From an uncultured Oscillibacter sp. (lineage in GTDB: Bacteria; Bacillota; Clostridia; Oscillospirales; Oscillospiraceae): a stretch of DNA of 9,454 nt. Below, one piece after another: positions 1-5,121 of the stretch (the stretch's first letter is position 1; each line of letters begins with the position of its first letter). Location: assembly GCA_900550685.1 (NCBI GenBank), contig URTS01000073.1:1-9454 (forward strand). Reading direction: 5' to 3'. Position numbers and translations under genes: made by a program. The notes beneath the pieces were generated by a model, which had not been told where the DNA came from, searched no databases, and worked only from the letters and a program-made list of their open reading frames with translations.

Positions 1-315
1 CTGCAGGTCGGCGAGGATGTCCTTGATGTTCTCCAAGCCGATCGACAGGCGCACCGTGCCGGGCGCCACGCCGGCCTTGGCCAGTTCCTCCTCCGTCAGC
101 ATGGGGAGAATCTTTTCCGCGCAGGCCGCCTGATGCTCCGCCCGCACCAGCTGGATGGTGGCCTGGTGCAGTCCCTTGCCGGTGGCCTTGCCGTGCTGGC
201 ACAGCCAGCCCCGGACCAGCAGCTCAAACACCGCGTCCCCCATGTGGGCCAGGCCGATGGAGCTGATGCCCCGCAGCTGGTCCTCCGTCATGCAGATCTC
301 AAAATGGTTTTCCAT
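1..315 (-). CDS. Chimeric partial CDS: Mini-ribonuclease III N-terminus joined to O-acetylhomoserine sulfhydrylase C-terminus
   Basis: The frame starts at ATG 315-313, after a GGAGAG ribosome site, and stays open to the window edge (105 codons). Residues about 14-73 read as Mini-RNase III (MrnC), the dimeric RNase III-like enzyme that trims 23S rRNA precursor. This part has the signature IGLAHMGDAVFELLVR with the catalytic Asp at residue 27, followed by HQAT and AEHQAA motifs. From about residue 74 (LTEEELAKAGVAP, then VRLSIGLENIKDILADL) the sequence instead matches the C-terminal end of Cys/Met-metabolism PLP enzymes of the O-acetylhomoserine sulfhydrylase type. The RRGRNA-type segment and the second acidic motif expected in MrnC are absent. 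As read, it should be neither an active RNase nor a sulfhydrylase. It may be a true recombinant, a decayed gene or an assembly join. Family assignments rest on recalled motifs. Confidence 0.7.
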   Translation of the reverse strand, partial: MENHFEICMTEDQLRGISSIGLAHMGDAVFELLVRGWLCQHGKATGKGLHQATIQLVRAEHQAACAEKILPMLTEEELAKAGVAPGTVRLSIGLENIKDILADLQ

Positions 316-332
316 GGTGCTCTCCTCACAAG

Positions 333-360
333 AAAAAAAGATTTGCACCTGCAAATCTTT
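333..360 (-). terminator. Terminator-like hairpin (possible attenuator) just upstream of the chimeric gene
   Basis: Arms 337-347 and 350-360 are perfectly complementary over 11 bp. Read on the minus strand, the second arm runs into seven T residues (339-333). The hairpin lies inside the short leader, about ten bases before the ribosome site of the minus-strand gene. No upstream minus-strand gene is present to terminate, so an attenuating or mRNA-stabilising role is possible. The two-base spacer means a real loop would open some of the stem. Confidence 0.55.
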
Positions 361-364
361 CAAA

Positions 365-396
365 TTTCCGGATTTATATTACCACAAATCCGGAAA
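365..396. promoter_or_regulatory. Perfect 11-bp inverted repeat, candidate operator
   Basis: TTTCCGGATTT at 365-375 is repeated inverted as AAATCCGGAAA at 386-396, with a 10-bp spacer. The spacer contains the possible minus-strand -10 (TAATAT). A palindrome around a -10 is a common repressor layout. It lies between divergent genes and could act on either. The regulator is unknown. Confidence 0.45.
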
Positions 397-404
397 AAAT
401 TCAA
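376..404 (-). promoter_or_regulatory. Putative promoter of the minus-strand chimeric gene
   Basis: On the minus strand, TTGAAT (404-399) is followed after 17 bp by TAATAT (381-376), each hexamer 4/6 to the SigA consensus. Transcription would start near 369 and run straight into the hairpin at 360-337. This is a moderate match only. Confidence 0.4.
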
Positions 405-453
405 GGCTTGTTCCAAATTCCTCCCGGGTGTAAGAAATATCCGAGGTGATGAT

Positions 454-1236
454 ATGGAACTTTCCTTTTTGCCCGCTGCGGCCCGGGAACTGACGGACAG
501 TGCCCGGGTCTGGGAAGCGTGGGGTATGACGATTTCTCCGGAGCAGGCCGTCATGCTGGTCCGGCGCCAGGCGGAGGTCCTGCGGGACACCGGGCGGGTC
601 GATTTCGGCGGCGGGGTCCTGAAAAAGCTGGCAGAGGCCTTCTGCGACTCCCCCTATATCCAGCCATGTGACTGGGCCGATACCCTGGCCCAGCTGACGG
701 CACTTTTCTACGCCTTGAAAAACGAGACCCGGGACCAACTGGGGGATGATACCCTCATCGCCGCCATGGCGGCCCGGTTCAACGGCGACGCAGGCGGTTC
801 TCTGGACGCTCTGGCAGAAACGGACCCGGCCTGGTTCCTCCGCTTTACCGGAGAAAGGAGCACCCATGAGCCTTGGCCTGATCCCCCGGTTTCCCGCTCT
901 TTCCCCGGAGGACGCCCTGCGGGCCCAGGAAGCCCTGTGGGCGCTGCTGCGCCGTCAGGCCCGGCTCTATGCGCCAGAGAGTTCCTCCCTGCCGGCAGAG
1001 ACTGCGGCGGCCCTGACAGAGTCTGTTCTGCTGACTTTGGGTGCAGACCGGGACCCCCGTGTTCTGCTGGCGCCGGATCTGCCCGAAAAATTCCGGCAGG
1101 GACAGCGGCGGTTGGCGCAAAAGTTGAAAGTTTCCCGCCGCCTGTGGCAGACCGCCTGGGCCACCCGGTCAGAGGCAGAAAACCGCTCCCTGCTGGACAC
1201 CCTCAACAGCCTGAAACACTTTCCAGACCGCTATGA
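454..1236 (+). CDS. DUF6323-like protein with apparent loss of the normal stop codon
   Basis: Starts at ATG 454 after a GAGGTGAT ribosome site. Residues 1-136 resemble the uncharacterised clostridial family DUF6323: a helical N-terminus, then FGGGVLKKLAEAFCDSPYI (51-69), TLAQLTALFYALKNE (77-91) and a helical tail to FTGERS. I know no function for this family. It should end just before the DUF6179-like start at 866, but no stop occurs in frame until 1234-1236. That adds about 124 residues rich in Pro, Gly, Ala and Arg, which look like an out-of-frame translation of the next gene rather than a domain. The result is a 371-nt overlap, unusual for bacteria. A lost base near 845-865 in the strain, or a sequencing indel, would explain it. 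The ribosome site of the second gene (AAAGGAG, 853-859) lies inside this frame, so the two are probably co-translated. Confidence 0.72.
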   Translation: MELSFLPAAARELTDSARVWEAWGMTISPEQAVMLVRRQAEVLRDTGRVDFGGGVLKKLAEAFCDSPYIQPCDWADTLAQLTALFYALKNETRDQLGDDTLIAAMAARFNGDAGGSLDALAETDPAWFLRFTGERSTHEPWPDPPVSRSFPGGRPAGPGSPVGAAAPSGPALCAREFLPAGRDCGGPDRVCSADFGCRPGPPCSAGAGSARKIPAGTAAVGAKVESFPPPVADRLGHPVRGRKPLPAGHPQQPETLSRPL

Positions 1237-1729
1237 CCTCCGCTTTTTTGCCCAGGAGATTCCCTGCGGCATCGACTACCAGCTGTCCCAGCCGGTGCCT
1301 GAAACGCTGCGGGGCGTGGATTATGTCAATGATTGGCTCCGGCGGCTGTGTCTGGAGCAAAACTTTCTGGGCCGTTTTGAAACCGCCCTGGTCCGGGCAA
1401 CGCTGGACCGGAGCTGCCCGGACTACCGGGGCCTCCTCATCAACCTTTATGAACCAATCGCGGTCAACGCCCTGGGACTGGCCCTGCTGGGGGACGATCC
1501 CCGGTCCCTGACGGTCTCCCCACCCCGGCGGCAACGGCTGGAATCGCTGTTCGCGGGCCTGCCGGTCCCGGAACAGAAACGTATCCTCGACGCCGGAGCC
1601 GCAGCCCTCTGCACCGCGCTGGACATCCGGTCCGCGGCTCTGCGGTCCTACGTCCAGGCCACCGCCCTGGCCCTTGGGCCCCGGCTGGCATCCGCCCAAA
1701 CGCTGGAATATATGTTTCTCACCCTATAA
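866..1729 (+). CDS. DUF6179-like protein, function unknown
   Basis: 287 residues from ATG 866, with AAAGGAG seven bases upstream; the open frame extends back to 746, but no earlier start has better support. It resembles DUF6179, which I recall as the usual downstream partner of DUF6323 in Clostridia. Recognisable stretches are residues about 130-165 (EIPCGIDYQLSQPVPE, GVDYVNDWLRRLCLEQNF) and about 190-215 (CPDYRGLLINLYEPIAVNALGLALL). There is no signal peptide, membrane helix, nucleotide-binding motif or metal cluster, so it is probably a soluble, mostly helical cytoplasmic protein. The tight pairing suggests the two proteins act together or in one process. No function should be assigned. Confidence 0.82.
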   Translation: MSLGLIPRFPALSPEDALRAQEALWALLRRQARLYAPESSSLPAETAAALTESVLLTLGADRDPRVLLAPDLPEKFRQGQRRLAQKLKVSRRLWQTAWATRSEAENRSLLDTLNSLKHFPDRYDLRFFAQEIPCGIDYQLSQPVPETLRGVDYVNDWLRRLCLEQNFLGRFETALVRATLDRSCPDYRGLLINLYEPIAVNALGLALLGDDPRSLTVSPPRRQRLESLFAGLPVPEQKRILDAGAAALCTALDIRSAALRSYVQATALALGPRLASAQTLEYMFLTL

Positions 1730-1733
1730 CAAA

Positions 1734-1763
1734 AACAGGGCCATACCACAGTATGGCCCTGTT
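1734..1763. terminator. Bidirectional intrinsic terminator between convergent genes
   Basis: A perfect 13-bp stem, AACAGGGCCATAC (1734-1746) with its complement at 1751-1763, encloses a CACA loop. It lies five bases after the DUF6179-like stop and just before the convergent RNHCP stop. The minus strand has a good T tract (TTTTTGTT) after the stem. The plus strand has only a weak one, so it acts mainly on the minus-strand gene. Confidence 0.85.
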
Positions 1764-1766
1764 CCG

Positions 1767-2195
1767 TTATTCCTGCCAGATTCCGTCGCCGCCCATGAGA
1801 GCCGTCATCTCCCGGATGCGTTCCAGAGGGAACGGCGGCTCGCACAGGGGCTTCATGGCAATGCTCATCAGCTTCATGGGGTTGTCATCCGCCGCCACCC
1901 GGTTAGAACTGAGGGTGCCGCAGCGCTTGCAGCGGTGGATGATGGCCCATTCGCCGCCCCGGCGGACCCAGACGGCCACCGGCTCCATAATGCCGCCGCA
2001 GTCCGACGCCCGGTCCCCCGGCTCCACGTCCACGTGGAGACTGGCCAAGCAGTTGGGGCAGTGGTTACGGTGATCGCTGCCGGCATTTTCCGGCAGGCAA
2101 AGTCGTCCGCAGACCCTGCAGGTAAACGTATCGTGGCAGGCATGGGTCTTGTAATACCCTTTTTCAAAGGTTTTTCGCTTATTTTCACGGTTCAT
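1767..2195 (-). CDS. RNHCP-domain zinc-binding protein
   Basis: 142 residues from ATG 2195-2193, chosen because a strong AGGAGGAT ribosome site (2202-2208 region) lies directly upstream. The frame stays open to an ATG at 2282, but that start lacks such a site. The name-giving motif RNHCPNC is at residues 43-49, followed by LASLHVD. Cysteine pairs CRVC (26-29), C46/C49 and CKRC (89-92), with C66, are consistent with one or two zinc sites. RNHCP proteins are small, soluble and of unknown biochemical role; a nucleic-acid or protein-binding function is only a guess. It lies 148 bp downstream of the TetR/membrane pair on the same strand and may have its own start of transcription. Confidence 0.85.
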   Translation of the reverse strand: MNRENKRKTFEKGYYKTHACHDTFTCRVCGRLCLPENAGSDHRNHCPNCLASLHVDVEPGDRASDCGGIMEPVAVWVRRGGEWAIIHRCKRCGTLSSNRVAADDNPMKLMSIAMKPLCEPPFPLERIREMTALMGGDGIWQE

Positions 2196-2343
2196 GATGG
2201 ATCCTCCTGAAGAATGTAAATCCGATTCTCCGGGAGGCATGGCGTGTGTATGGATTTGCCAGACCTCCCGGTCAGGCCACACGATCCATTAACATAGAAT
2301 GAGACTTCAAAAAAATACTCCTTACAATTTTAAAATTTGTGAT
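2196..2343 (-). other. Leader of the RNHCP gene with a long-range hairpin and a palindrome
   Basis: No gene is visible here. It holds an 8-bp inverted repeat, CCGGGAGG (2230-2237) with its complement at 2264-2271, around a 26-base loop, and AT-rich DNA at 2307-2340. I could not find a convincing -35/-10 pair. The 13-bp palindrome TTGTGATTCACAA (2337-2349) covers the stop codon of the upstream membrane gene and could be an operator. Confidence 0.3.
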
Positions 2344-2754
2344 TCACAATAAAATCCGGCTGATCTCCATGGTCAAAATCTTCAGCAATGCCCCGCCGGA
2401 CATGACATAAAACCAGATCTGCCGGGTGTGCTGGGTCTTTGCCAGGGGCGCTGCAATGGCCGCCAGAAGGATCAATGCCGCGCCAAAGCAGCCCACCATT
2501 GTGGGCACGCTGACCAGAGGAAAAACACCGGGTGCACAGCTGCCGTCAATGGCGTGCTGGATGGTCTTGTCCAGCCCATCCCGGGCTGCTGCAAAGCAGC
2601 AGACCACCAGGCCAAAAATCAGCAGAAACGCACTTCTGCGCCCCCAATACTGGATGGCAGCCCGGTTCCACACCGTGCAGCCGATGAATCCCAGCAGTCC
2701 GGCGATCATCAGCGTTACAGCTGTGGTCACGGCGCTGCCGAAATAGAGCTTCAT
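2344..2754 (-). CDS. Small integral membrane protein, function unknown
   Basis: 136 residues with four predicted membrane helices at roughly 8-29, 40-57, 82-104 and 112-133, joined by short loops. The loop after helix 1 is basic (WNRAAIQYWGRR), and the loop after helix 2 is charged and contains C73. I recognise no transporter family motif. Its ATG overlaps the TetR stop as ATGA (2754-2751), so it is translationally coupled to the regulator and shares its promoter. The natural inference is that the regulator controls it through autoregulation of the operon. There is no obvious ribosome site of its own beyond the GGGGGTG stretch inside the TetR gene. Confidence 0.8.
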   Translation of the reverse strand: MKLYFGSAVTTAVTLMIAGLLGFIGCTVWNRAAIQYWGRRSAFLLIFGLVVCCFAAARDGLDKTIQHAIDGSCAPGVFPLVSVPTMVGCFGAALILLAAIAAPLAKTQHTRQIWFYVMSGGALLKILTMEISRILL

Positions 2755-3380
2755 GCCTGCACCCCCTCTCCTCTGCGTTGTTTTTCCAGTTTCGCAATGA
2801 ACCGGGTGATATGGGCATCCAGCAGTTTCAGCGCTGCCTGTTTGTCCTCCGCGCCGTCATAGACGCTGTAGAGCAGGTACATAGGGCCGTAGAATTCCAG
2901 GGCCAGCTGTTGGGCCTGTTCGTCAGAATCCGTCATCCGCCGGAAAATAGCCGCCATATACTCTATTGGCCCCGATGCCAGATAGTCCTGATAGAGCCGC
3001 CCCATCTCCGGGTCCCGGTACTGCTCCACCGTCAGCATCCGGCGAAAATCCGACGAAAATTTCTCCTCCGTCCAGTGGCGGAACTGGGCTACGCTGTATG
3101 CGTGGATCTTTTCCACCGGCGTATGCTGGTAGGCCTCCGCGAAGCCTTCCGGCTCCGTCTCCGGCATCCCGTATTCTTCGGCCCGCTGGTAATCTAGTTC
3201 GTTCATCCGCCGGATGATCCGCTCCAGGATCGCCCTCTTACCGTCATAGTGCTTGTAAAGCGCCGCCTTGGTGATGCCCAAGCGCTCCGCGATGTCGCTC
3301 ATGGACGTTCCCGGATAACCATTCCGGGCAAACAGTTCCAGGGCCGTCTCCAAGATCCGCTCCTTGGTATCTCCTGCCAT
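2751..3380 (-). CDS. TetR/AcrR-family transcriptional regulator
   Basis: 209 residues, the usual length for the family, from ATG 3380-3378 with a GGGGGATGATG stretch upstream. The N-terminal DNA-binding domain covers residues 6-52 (KERILETALELFARNGYPGT, then MSDIAERLGITKAALYKHY), with the helix-turn-helix at about 27-46. The rest (about 60-209) is the all-helical ligand and dimerisation domain, which is divergent and gives no clue to the ligand. It is the first gene of a two-gene unit with a four-helix membrane protein. An inverted double operator covers its own promoter, so autorepression is very likely. A divergent target, common for TetR genes, is not present. Confidence 0.93.
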   Translation of the reverse strand: MAGDTKERILETALELFARNGYPGTSMSDIAERLGITKAALYKHYDGKRAILERIIRRMNELDYQRAEEYGMPETEPEGFAEAYQHTPVEKIHAYSVAQFRHWTEEKFSSDFRRMLTVEQYRDPEMGRLYQDYLASGPIEYMAAIFRRMTDSDEQAQQLALEFYGPMYLLYSVYDGAEDKQAALKLLDAHITRFIAKLEKQRRGEGVQA

Positions 3381-3400
3381 ACATCATCCCCCTCGCGCAA

Positions 3401-3444
3401 AGTGACCGGCCGGTAACTCATAGTATAGTTACCAGTCGGTCACT
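3401..3444. promoter_or_regulatory. Double TetR-type operator, 17-bp inverted arms
   Basis: Arm 3401-3417 (AGTGACCGGCCGGTAAC) and arm 3428-3444 (GTTACCAGTCGGTCACT) are inverted copies with two mismatches in 17, separated by 10 bp. Each arm is itself a rough palindrome of the form T-n-ACC-n4-GGT-n-A, so each could hold one TetR dimer. The arms sit on either side of the -10 of the TetR promoter, and one fills the -10/-35 spacer exactly. Confidence 0.85.
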
Positions 3445-3450
3445 TGTCAA
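3422..3450 (-). promoter_or_regulatory. SigA-type promoter of the TetR operon
   Basis: On the minus strand TTGACA (3450-3445) and TATACT (3427-3422) are separated by 17 bp, nearly perfect consensus. Transcription would start near 3415, inside the proximal operator arm, giving a leader of about 35 bases. Occupied operators should block it. Confidence 0.88.
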
Positions 3451-3636
3451 GTTATTTTGAGTTTTCCGGTTCCGGCACAGTCCGCATCATCATGACCGCA
3501 AATTTCACCACGCGCAATCGCTTTATAACAGCTAATGTATCATACAATAAATGCGGTCATGTCAAACATATTTGAAATTATCGATTTTTGATGTGTTTCC
3601 GACGAGCGGAGCAAGCTTTAGAAGTTTTCAAAAGAA
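3451..3636. other. Intergenic stretch without a gene; 10-bp inverted repeat at 3491-3500/3552-3561
   Basis: No credible coding frame: the open frames here run through the tRNA gene. The only structure seen is CATGACCGCA (3491-3500) repeated inverted at 3552-3561, 51 bp apart, around AT-rich DNA. It could be an operator pair or a remnant, or chance. Confidence 0.3.
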
Positions 3637-3670
3637 AACCACCGGTTTCATACGAAACCAGTGGTTTTTT
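3637..3670 (-). terminator. Intrinsic terminator of the tRNA-Gln gene
   Basis: Arms 3637-3649 and 3654-3666 form a 13-bp stem with one G-T pair around a four-base loop. On the minus strand it follows the tRNA CCA end by a few bases and is followed by TTTTCTTTT. The plus strand also has six T residues, so it may work both ways. Confidence 0.85.
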
Positions 3671-3743
3671 GGCAGCGGGAGAAGGATTCGAACCCTCACA
3701 TACAGAGTCAGAGTCTGCTGTGCTACCCTTACACAATCCCGCT
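3670..3743 (-). tRNA. tRNA-Gln (anticodon CUG)
   Basis: 74 nt with an encoded CCA. Acceptor stem AGCGGGA/TCCCGCT pairs over 7 bp. D stem GTGT/GCAC has the loop AAGGGTA. Anticodon stem GCAGA/TCTGT closes the loop CTCTGAC, giving anticodon CTG (reads CAG). Variable loop ATGT; T arm GAGGG-TTCGAAT-CCTTC; discriminator G, then CCA at 3672-3670. All arms pair, so the gene should be functional. It stands alone with its own promoter and terminator. Confidence 0.95.
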
Positions 3744-3787
3744 ATTTTTCAGTTTTTGTTTTCGTCCGTGTCACACGAACAGGTATT

Positions 3788-3815
3788 ATTATATCGCAAG
3801 ATTTGAATTTGTCAA
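3788..3815 (-). promoter_or_regulatory. Strong SigA-type promoter of tRNA-Gln
   Basis: Both hexamers match consensus exactly on the minus strand: TTGACA (3815-3810) and TATAAT (3793-3788), with a 16-bp spacer. Transcription from about 3781 gives a 5' leader of nearly 40 bases before the mature tRNA end at 3743. Confidence 0.88.
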
Positions 3816-3960
3816 GGGATATTTTGAAAAAAGCTGAAAAATTTTGGCGGATGCTGTTTTCCCCTTGAAACGCCAGGCTTTCGGCCGCCATCCCCTGCCG
3901 GATAACGCAGCCGCAAGTCGTAACCACCGGCCGGACCGGTGATGTTCTTTCTGCAATGAG
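3816..3960. other. Intergenic stretch, no gene seen
   Basis: Between the tRNA promoter and the zinc-ribbon gene I see no coding frame with a start site or codon pattern worth calling. A short inverted repeat, CACCGG/CCGGTG (3925-3930 and 3936-3941, 5-base loop), is the only structure before the hairpin at 3961. Confidence 0.4.
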
Positions 3961-3991
3961 AAAGCGGCGCCTTTTCAGACGCCGCTTTTTT
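3961..3991. terminator. Intrinsic terminator-like hairpin downstream of the zinc-ribbon gene
   Basis: Stem AAAGCGGCG (3961-3969) with its complement at 3980-3988, loop of 10 bases. It is about 30 bp after the stop of the zinc-ribbon gene, so it probably ends the sigH transcript. The T run is better on the plus strand (3986-3991) than on the minus strand (TTTCTC), although no plus-strand gene precedes it. Confidence 0.65.
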
Positions 3992-4005
3992 GCAAGAGAC
4001 GAAAA

Positions 4006-4019
4006 CGAACAATCGTTCA
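4006..4019. promoter_or_regulatory. LexA-box-like palindrome without an adjacent gene start
   Basis: CGAACAATCGTTCA contains GAAC-n4-GTTC, the core of the Firmicutes LexA box. It lies directly after the stop of the zinc-ribbon gene and before no visible plus-strand gene, so function is doubtful. Confidence 0.25.
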
Positions 4020-4020
4020 A

Positions 4021-4299
4021 TTAGCCCTGCTCACGCATCTTGGCGAAGCACTCGCTGCAATAGACCGGACGGTCGGACTTGGGCTCAAAGGGAACCTTGG
4101 CCTCGCCGCCGCAGGCTGCGCAAACAGCGGTGAAATACTCGCGGGGACCGCGGGCAGCGTTCTTGCGAGCGTCACGGCAGGCCTTGCAGCGCTGGGGCTC
4201 GTTCTGGAAGCCGCGCTCAGCATAGAACTCCTGCTCACCAGCGGTGAACACGAACTCCTGGCCACACTCTTTGCACACTAAGGTCTTGTCTTCGTACAT
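4021..4299 (-). CDS. Small zinc-ribbon protein with CxxC-x17-CxxC motif
   Basis: 92 residues from ATG 4299-4297, with AGAGGG upstream. Two four-cysteine units are visible. The first, C9/C12 and C38/C41, lies in the zf-trcl-type probable zinc-ribbon (TLVCKECGQEF at 6-16, ending CKAC). The second, C60/C63 and C81/C84, has exactly 17 residues between the pairs, the CxxC-x17-CxxC domain. Eight cysteines would hold two zinc ions. The protein is small, charged and cytoplasmic, with no enzyme motif; nucleic-acid or protein binding is likely but unproved. It starts 38 bp after sigH on the same strand with no terminator between, so the two are probably co-transcribed. Confidence 0.88.
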   Translation of the reverse strand: MYEDKTLVCKECGQEFVFTAGEQEFYAERGFQNEPQRCKACRDARKNAARGPREYFTAVCAACGGEAKVPFEPKSDRPVYCSECFAKMREQG

Positions 4300-4337
4300 G
4301 ATTTTACCCTCTCTTTGAAAAGAAAAATATATTGCGT

Positions 4338-4979
4338 TCAGCGCGAGCTGAATTCGCCGGAAAGAATTTGCTGTGCCACCTTGCGCCGGATACGCTGCAC
4401 AGCGTTGTCCACGGACTTGGCGGGACGTCCCACCTCCCGGGCGATTTCGCCGCAGGAAAGTCCATTCAGATAGTACCCCAAGATCTTTGCTTCAAATTCG
4501 GACAACTGTTTCCGGACACCGGATAAGAGGGCTGCCGTATGTTCCCTGTCGATGAGATCATCCTCAGGGTCGCGCTGCGCCAGATGATTGGTGCCAGAGG
4601 TGTAGGAATTGCTGTCAAAATCGGGAGTATCCAGGGAAACCGACTGGTTCAGGACCTGATGCTTTTCCCGGCCCGCGGAACGCAGGGCGGAATACAGCCG
4701 GCTTCGTATGCAAATTTCCACAAACGTCCGAAAGGAGGCATCCTTATTCTCGTTGAATTCCCGCACGGCCTTGATGAGGCCCAGCATCCCTTCCTGGGTC
4801 AGGTCCTCGCTGTCTCCCCCGGCCAGAAAATAGGGCCGGGCACAGGTGCGGACCAACCGGGTATACCGGGAGACCAGCGTCTCTTCCGCCTGCCGGTCAC
4901 CGGAGGCAGCCAAGCGGCACAGGTCTTCATCTGTCAGACGGTCTGTGGGATTCAAATTTTCGTTTGGAACTTTGCACAT
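4338..4979 (-). CDS. sigH: RNA polymerase sporulation sigma factor SigH
   Basis: 213 residues, close to the usual length of SigH (Spo0H), which directs early-sporulation and stationary-phase transcription in Firmicutes. Region 2 spans about 35-105 and includes the core-binding and -10-recognition segment DLTQEGMLGLIKAVREF (59-75), ASFRTFVEICIRSRLYSALR, then REKHQVLNQSVSLD. The linker carries DPEDDLIDRE (137-146). Region 4 covers about 155-203, with helix-turn-helix LSCGEIAREVGRPAKSVDNA for the -35 element. ATG 4979-4977 is the only reasonable start: no later in-frame start has a ribosome site. However, that ATG has no clear ribosome site either, and the promoter -10 ends five bases before it. 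A zinc-ribbon gene follows. Confidence 0.93.
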   Translation of the reverse strand: MCKVPNENLNPTDRLTDEDLCRLAASGDRQAEETLVSRYTRLVRTCARPYFLAGGDSEDLTQEGMLGLIKAVREFNENKDASFRTFVEICIRSRLYSALRSAGREKHQVLNQSVSLDTPDFDSNSYTSGTNHLAQRDPEDDLIDREHTAALLSGVRKQLSEFEAKILGYYLNGLSCGEIAREVGRPAKSVDNAVQRIRRKVAQQILSGEFSSR

Positions 4980-4984
4980 GTTGT

Positions 4985-5014
4985 ATTATACCTGTCTTAT
5001 AGTTGAAATGTCAA
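4985..5014 (-). promoter_or_regulatory. SigA-type promoter of sigH, abutting the start codon
   Basis: TTGACA (5014-5009) and TATAAT (4990-4985) both match consensus on the minus strand, spacer 18 bp. Only ACAAC separates the -10 from the ATG, so the predicted transcript start falls on or next to the initiation codon. Confidence 0.8.
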
Positions 5015-5096
5015 GCAAAATATAGAAATTTCTTTAAATGGCTGTGAAGTTTTTAGGCAATTTATAAAAGAAACCGATTACCCAACTGTTTTCTTC

Positions 5097-5121
5097 AAAA
5101 AGTGACCTGCTCAAAAGGTCA
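5097..5121 (-). terminator. Short intrinsic terminator overlapping the end of ruvB
   Basis: On the minus strand TGACCT (5121-5116) pairs with AGGTCA (5108-5103) around a 7-base loop that holds the ruvB stop codon, then CTTTTTG follows. The stem is only 6 bp, so termination may be partial. It separates ruvCAB from sigH transcription. Confidence 0.5.

Noticed and set aside
133..453. N-terminal extension of the DUF6323-like gene to an ATG at 133
   Set aside because: The extension runs antisense to the chimeric gene and through its leader; the ATG at 454 has a good ribosome site and matches the family's start.
3470..3743. Mobile-element attachment site at the tRNA-Gln gene
   Set aside because: No integrase, and no direct repeat of the tRNA 3' end was seen on either side.
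3551..3868. Open frames across 3551-3868
   Set aside because: They read through the tRNA-Gln gene, its terminator and its promoter.
3742..4020. 92-codon minus-strand frame after the zinc-ribbon gene
   Set aside because: It covers a terminator hairpin and the tRNA promoter, and has no ribosome site or recognisable motif.
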